From: Burkholderia sp. H160
GTDB lineage: Bacteria > Pseudomonadota > Gammaproteobacteria > Burkholderiales > Burkholderiaceae
Reading direction: 5' to 3'
Length of the DNA stretch: 62,913 nt
NCBI GenBank assembly: GCA_000173575.1
Contig: ABYL01000030.1
Coordinates: forward strand, 1 to 62,913
The notes beneath the pieces were generated by a model. That model was not told the origin of the DNA, did not search any database, and saw only the letters and a program-made list of their open reading frames with translations. Positions 60,324 through 62,913 of this stretch are shown here, piece by piece. The first letter of the stretch is position 1; the number at the start of each line of letters is the position of its first letter. Position numbers and translations under genes: made by a program.

Positions 60324-60755
60324 TCAGTGCTGCGCTGCGGGCGGCGGCGGGTCCGTCACGAAGCCGATCCGCTCGAGCCCCGCCTGCTGCGCGGCGCCCA
60401 TCACCTGCGCGATCACCTCGTAGCGCGTCGAGCGCTCAGCGCGCAGCTGGATGTCCGGCTGGTCCGCCTGCTTGCCGGCCTCGGCGAACTGCGCGCGCAT
60501 CTGCGCGAGCGTGATCGGCTTGTCGTTCCAGTAGAGCTTGCCGGCGGCGTCGATGGAAAGGGAAATGGTTTGCGGGGTCTGACGCGCGGGCGCCGCCGCG
60601 ACCTTCGGCAGATCGAGCCGGATCGCGTGCGAGAACAGCGGCGCGGTGATGATGAAAATCACCAGCAGCACCAGCATCACGTCGATCAGCGGCGTCATGT
60701 TGATCTCGGCCATCGGCGCGGCCGTCTGCTTCTTCTCGAGTCCGCCGAATGCCAT
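60324..60755 (-). CDS. exbD: Biopolymer transport protein ExbD/TolR family
   Basis: A 143-residue inner-membrane protein with one N-terminal segment, MTPLIDVMLVLLVIFIITAP, holding the conserved Asp that takes protons (LIDVML). The periplasmic part has LDLPKVAAAP and ISIDA-like ISLSIDAAGKLYWNDKPI, the ExbD fold. It energises outer-membrane transport through TonB together with ExbB, 84 bp upstream on the same strand. No tolA/tolB/pal genes are nearby, which favours ExbD over TolR. Confidence 0.9.
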   Translation of the reverse strand: MAFGGLEKKQTAAPMAEINMTPLIDVMLVLLVIFIITAPLFSHAIRLDLPKVAAAPARQTPQTISLSIDAAGKLYWNDKPITLAQMRAQFAEAGKQADQPDIQLRAERSTRYEVIAQVMGAAQQAGLERIGFVTDPPPPAAQH

Positions 60756-60839
60756 GTCGCCTCCTTGCGTCTGAGCTTGCCTGTGCGATGTGCAGTGCGC
60801 CGTGCGCCGCGGTATGCCGTACCCGCGGCGCGTTGCGCG

Positions 60840-61559
60840 TCAGCGCTGCGCCTCGTGCGCCGCGTGATGCGGGCGCGGCGGCGTTGGCGCGTGCTCGGCC
60901 AGCGCACACACGTAAGCGTGCAGATCGTGCGCGAAGCCATCCAGATCCTCGGACAATTGCCGCACGAGGCGCCCCAGCACGTTGTACGCCAGCACCGCTG
61001 GAATCGCGACCACCAGACCGAACGCGGTCATGATCAGCGCCTCGCCGACCGGTCCCGCGACATTCTCGATCTGCGCCTGCCCACTCGCCGCGATGCTACC
61101 GAGCGCGTGATAGATGCCCCACACGGTGCCGAGCAGACCAACGAACGGCGCGGTGGCGCCGACCGACGCGAGCAGCACCTGACCGAATTCGAGCCGCCGC
61201 TGCGACGCATTGAGCGCCTGGCGCAGCGCGCGCAGCACCCGTTCGCTACGCTCGACCCGCGCGAGCAGCGCGCCCGGAATGTCGACCTCGGCCGCATGGA
61301 GCGCGGCTTCGGCGAGCGGCGCGAACACGCGCTCGCGGTCGGTGCGGCGCAGTATGGCGACGCCTTCGGCGAGCGTCGGCGCCTGCCAGAAGCGCGCGAC
61401 GGCCCGCTTGGCCTGGCGTTTCGCGCGCGTCAGAATCCAGCTCTTGACGATCAGGAAGCACCAGCTCGCAATCGACATGGCCAGCAGCACATAGGCGACG
61501 CCATGTGTGAGCGCGTCGCCCGTTTGCAGGTAATGGATGATGCCGCTGCTGCCTGTCAT
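60840..61559 (-). CDS. exbB: MotA/TolQ/ExbB proton channel family protein
   Basis: A 239-residue membrane protein with three segments: ALTHGVAYVLLAMSIASWCF at the N-terminus, VLLASVGATAPFVGLLGTVW GIYHAL at about 135-160 and EALIMTAFGLVVAIPAVLAYN at about 175-200. GLLGTVWGIYHA is the family signature. It forms the pentameric stator around ExbD. It is paired with exbD and lies downstream of dapB on the same strand. Confidence 0.91.
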   Translation of the reverse strand: MTGSSGIIHYLQTGDALTHGVAYVLLAMSIASWCFLIVKSWILTRAKRQAKRAVARFWQAPTLAEGVAILRRTDRERVFAPLAEAALHAAEVDIPGALLARVERSERVLRALRQALNASQRRLEFGQVLLASVGATAPFVGLLGTVWGIYHALGSIAASGQAQIENVAGPVGEALIMTAFGLVVAIPAVLAYNVLGRLVRQLSEDLDGFAHDLHAYVCALAEHAPTPPRPHHAAHEAQR

Positions 61560-61637
61560 CTGACCTCGCCGTGGGAAAGTGACTTCGGGAGGGCGCGCTC
61601 AGGATGCGCTGCCCCGCCTATGCGCAACGAGCTCCGC

Positions 61638-62435
61638 TCAACGCAGGCCGAGCACGTCCTGCATGTCGAAGAAGCCGTTGTCGTGGCCTTCGAGGAAGCG
61701 TACAGCACGAAGCGCACCTTGTGCATATGACAGCCGGCTCGCCGATTTGTGCGTGATCTCGATGCGCTCGCCGATGCCCGCGAACAGCACCGTATGATCG
61801 CCGACGATATCGCCGCCGCGAATTGCCGAGAAGCCGATCGTCGACGGATCGCGCTCGCCGGTCACTCCCTCGCGGCCGTAGACCGCGCAGTCGTCGAGGT
61901 TGCGGCCGAGCGCGTTGGCGATCACTTCGCCCATCGTCAGCGCGGTGCCGGACGGCGCGTCGACCTTATGACGATGATGCGCCTCGATGATTTCGATGTC
62001 GTAGCCGGTCGAGAAGTGCCGCGCCGCGTATTCGAGCAGCTTCAGCGTGACGTTCACGCCGACGCTCATGTTCGACGCGAACACGACGCCGATCTTCTGC
62101 CCCGCCGCGCGCAGCTGCGCTTTTTGCGCGTTGTCGAAGCCGGTCGTGCCGATCACCATTTTCACGTTGTGGCGCTGCGCGGCTTCGAGATGCGCGAGCG
62201 TCGCGTCGGGGCGCGTGAAGTCGATCAGGTAGTCGGATTCGGCGAACACGCGCTCGATGTCGTCGGATAGCAGCACGCCGGTCTCTTTGCCAAGGAACGC
62301 GCCGGCGTCCTGGCCGAGCTGCGCCGCGCCTGCGCGGCAGAGCGCACCGGACAGCGTGGCGTCGGCATCATTGAGGACGGTTTCGATCAGCATGCGGCCC
62401 ATACGGCCCGATGCGCCAGCAATGGCAATTTTCAT
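61638..62435 (-). CDS. dapB: 4-hydroxy-tetrahydrodipicolinate reductase
   Basis: A 265-residue enzyme of lysine and diaminopimelate synthesis. The NAD(P)H motif is [35 protein letters not shown] and GTTGF follow. The catalytic region is [20 protein letters not shown] near residue 150, giving the catalytic His and Lys. Length matches E. coli DapB (273). ATG 62435 is used; longer in-frame starts give non-family sequence. It sits between bamE and exbB. Confidence 0.96.
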   Translation of the reverse strand: MKIAIAGASGRMGRMLIETVLNDADATLSGALCRAGAAQLGQDAGAFLGKETGVLLSDDIERVFAESDYLIDFTRPDATLAHLEAAQRHNVKMVIGTTGFDNAQKAQLRAAGQKIGVVFASNMSVGVNVTLKLLEYAARHFSTGYDIEIIEAHHRHKVDAPSGTALTMGEVIANALGRNLDDCAVYGREGVTGERDPSTIGFSAIRGGDIVGDHTVLFAGIGERIEITHKSASRLSYAQGALRAVRFLEGHDNGFFDMQDVLGLR

Positions 62436-62530
62436 GACGATGAGGATTCGAAAAGGGTCAACCGGGATGGAGCCCGGCAAACGCGGCCCGGCAAATGCAC
62501 CGACCAGTGTGCCGGCGATCGCGCCCGGTC

Positions 62531-62560
62531 GATATAGGGACAAGCGGCGGCTGGTGGCAA
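62531..62560 (-). promoter_or_regulatory. Candidate dapB promoter
   Basis: On the minus strand TTGCCA (62560-62555), an 18-bp spacer and TATATC (62536-62531), 96 bp before the dapB start. I see nothing else in the 62436-62778 gap. Confidence 0.42.
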
Positions 62561-62778
62561 GATCGGGCGGCAAAATCAGCCCGGCTCGTTCCTGGCGCTA
62601 ACGCAACTGGCCGGCGGGAATGGCTCGTTCAGGCGACTAACCGATGCGGTCCACCGCCGCCACACATTCAAGCGGCCTAGGCGGCACTTTTCCGGCCTCA
62701 CCCGGCGCCGGACAAACGCACATCCGGCGGGCGCCGCACCCGTGGCACGCAGCCCGCCTCACAACACTGACTAACGGA

Positions 62779-62913
62779 TCAGTTGCTCGTTCCCGACGTC
62801 GAGCCGTTCTGCGCCGGGCTGCCATTGCTTTGCGAGCCGGTCGGTCCGACCGGGTTGCTCTCGTTTTCCGGAGCCGGCGGCGGCGGACGCTTGAACTGGA
62901 ACTGCGGCTGACC
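62779..62913 (-). CDS. bamE: C-terminal tail of outer-membrane assembly lipoprotein BamE, partial
   Basis: The last 44 codons of a minus-strand gene that enters from beyond the window: FQFKRPPPPAPENESNPVGP, then TGSQSNGSPAQNGSTSGTSN and TGA. The Pro- and Ser/Asn/Gly-rich end is like the extended tails of BamE (SmpA/OmlA) in Burkholderiaceae, and bamE-dapB is the conserved order. No BamE core is in view, so the call rests on position and composition. Confidence 0.55.
   Translation of the reverse strand, partial: GQPQFQFKRPPPPAPENESNPVGPTGSQSNGSPAQNGSTSGTSN

Overview
The window is GC-rich chromosomal DNA from a betaproteobacterium, most likely Burkholderiaceae (Burkholderia / Paraburkholderia / Caballeronia type). 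This rests on gene content and order: bamE-dapB-exbB-exbD-leuS-lptE-holA-proA, ruvC-ruvA-ruvB, ubiH-dusB-fis-purH, rplM-rpsI-erpA, an Entner-Doudoroff cluster with HexR, and glpR/glpD/glpK. I see no transposase, integrase, phage gene, CRISPR array or tRNA. It is almost entirely core genome.

Layout. 1-6.7 kb: tail of a probable DEAD-box RNA helicase, an FMN split-barrel protein, a ferritin-like di-iron protein, a decayed MFS transporter remnant, a gamma-glutamyltransferase, GlpR, a small conserved protein, a TetR regulator and a small lipoprotein. 6.8-10.9 kb: glycerol catabolism (GlpR operator, glpD, glpK, HAD phosphatase). 11-13 kb: ribB under an FMN riboswitch, and an XRE-cupin regulator. 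13.2-20 kb: miaB, phoH, ybeY, chaC-like, corC and lnt on the plus strand. 20-29 kb: GST, frameshifted pepP, ubiH, dusB-fis, purH and ruvCAB. 29-34 kb: MpaB-like oxygenase, histidine phosphatase, tyrS-dtd, anmK. 34-37.1 kb: erpA, rpsI, rplM, a probable small RNA, an OsmC protein and RNase P RNA. 37-40.2 kb: DUF3025, pyrC, class II amidotransferase. 40.2-46.1 kb: glutamate/aspartate ABC transporter (gltIJKL), glutamate dehydrogenase and a LysR regulator, forming a glutamate uptake and use block. 46.3-53.7 kb: purB, then gluconate kinase, gluconate permease, KDPG aldolase and 6-phosphogluconate dehydratase with divergent hexR and two HexR-like operators. 53.8-62.9 kb: HemJ/CopD-like protein, proA, holA, lptE, leuS, exbD, exbB, dapB and the end of bamE.

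RNA and regulatory elements: RNase P RNA (minus strand, 36.65-37.07 kb), an FMN riboswitch ahead of ribB, consensus-like promoters for rplM, the small RNA, edd and hexR, and many hairpin-U-tract terminators.

The observation most worth following is an approximately 88-nt small RNA at 35719-35807 (minus). It has a consensus -10 at 17-bp spacing, three hairpins, an intrinsic terminator, and a loop resembling the 16S rRNA anti-Shine-Dalgarno tail. Others are a one-base frameshift in pepP, an in-frame A_AAA_AAC slippery heptamer in the next gene (ubiH), a histidine-rich C-terminal extension on Edd, and the in-place MFS remnant behind the gamma-glutamyltransferase gene. I found no multi-gene system here that looks undescribed.
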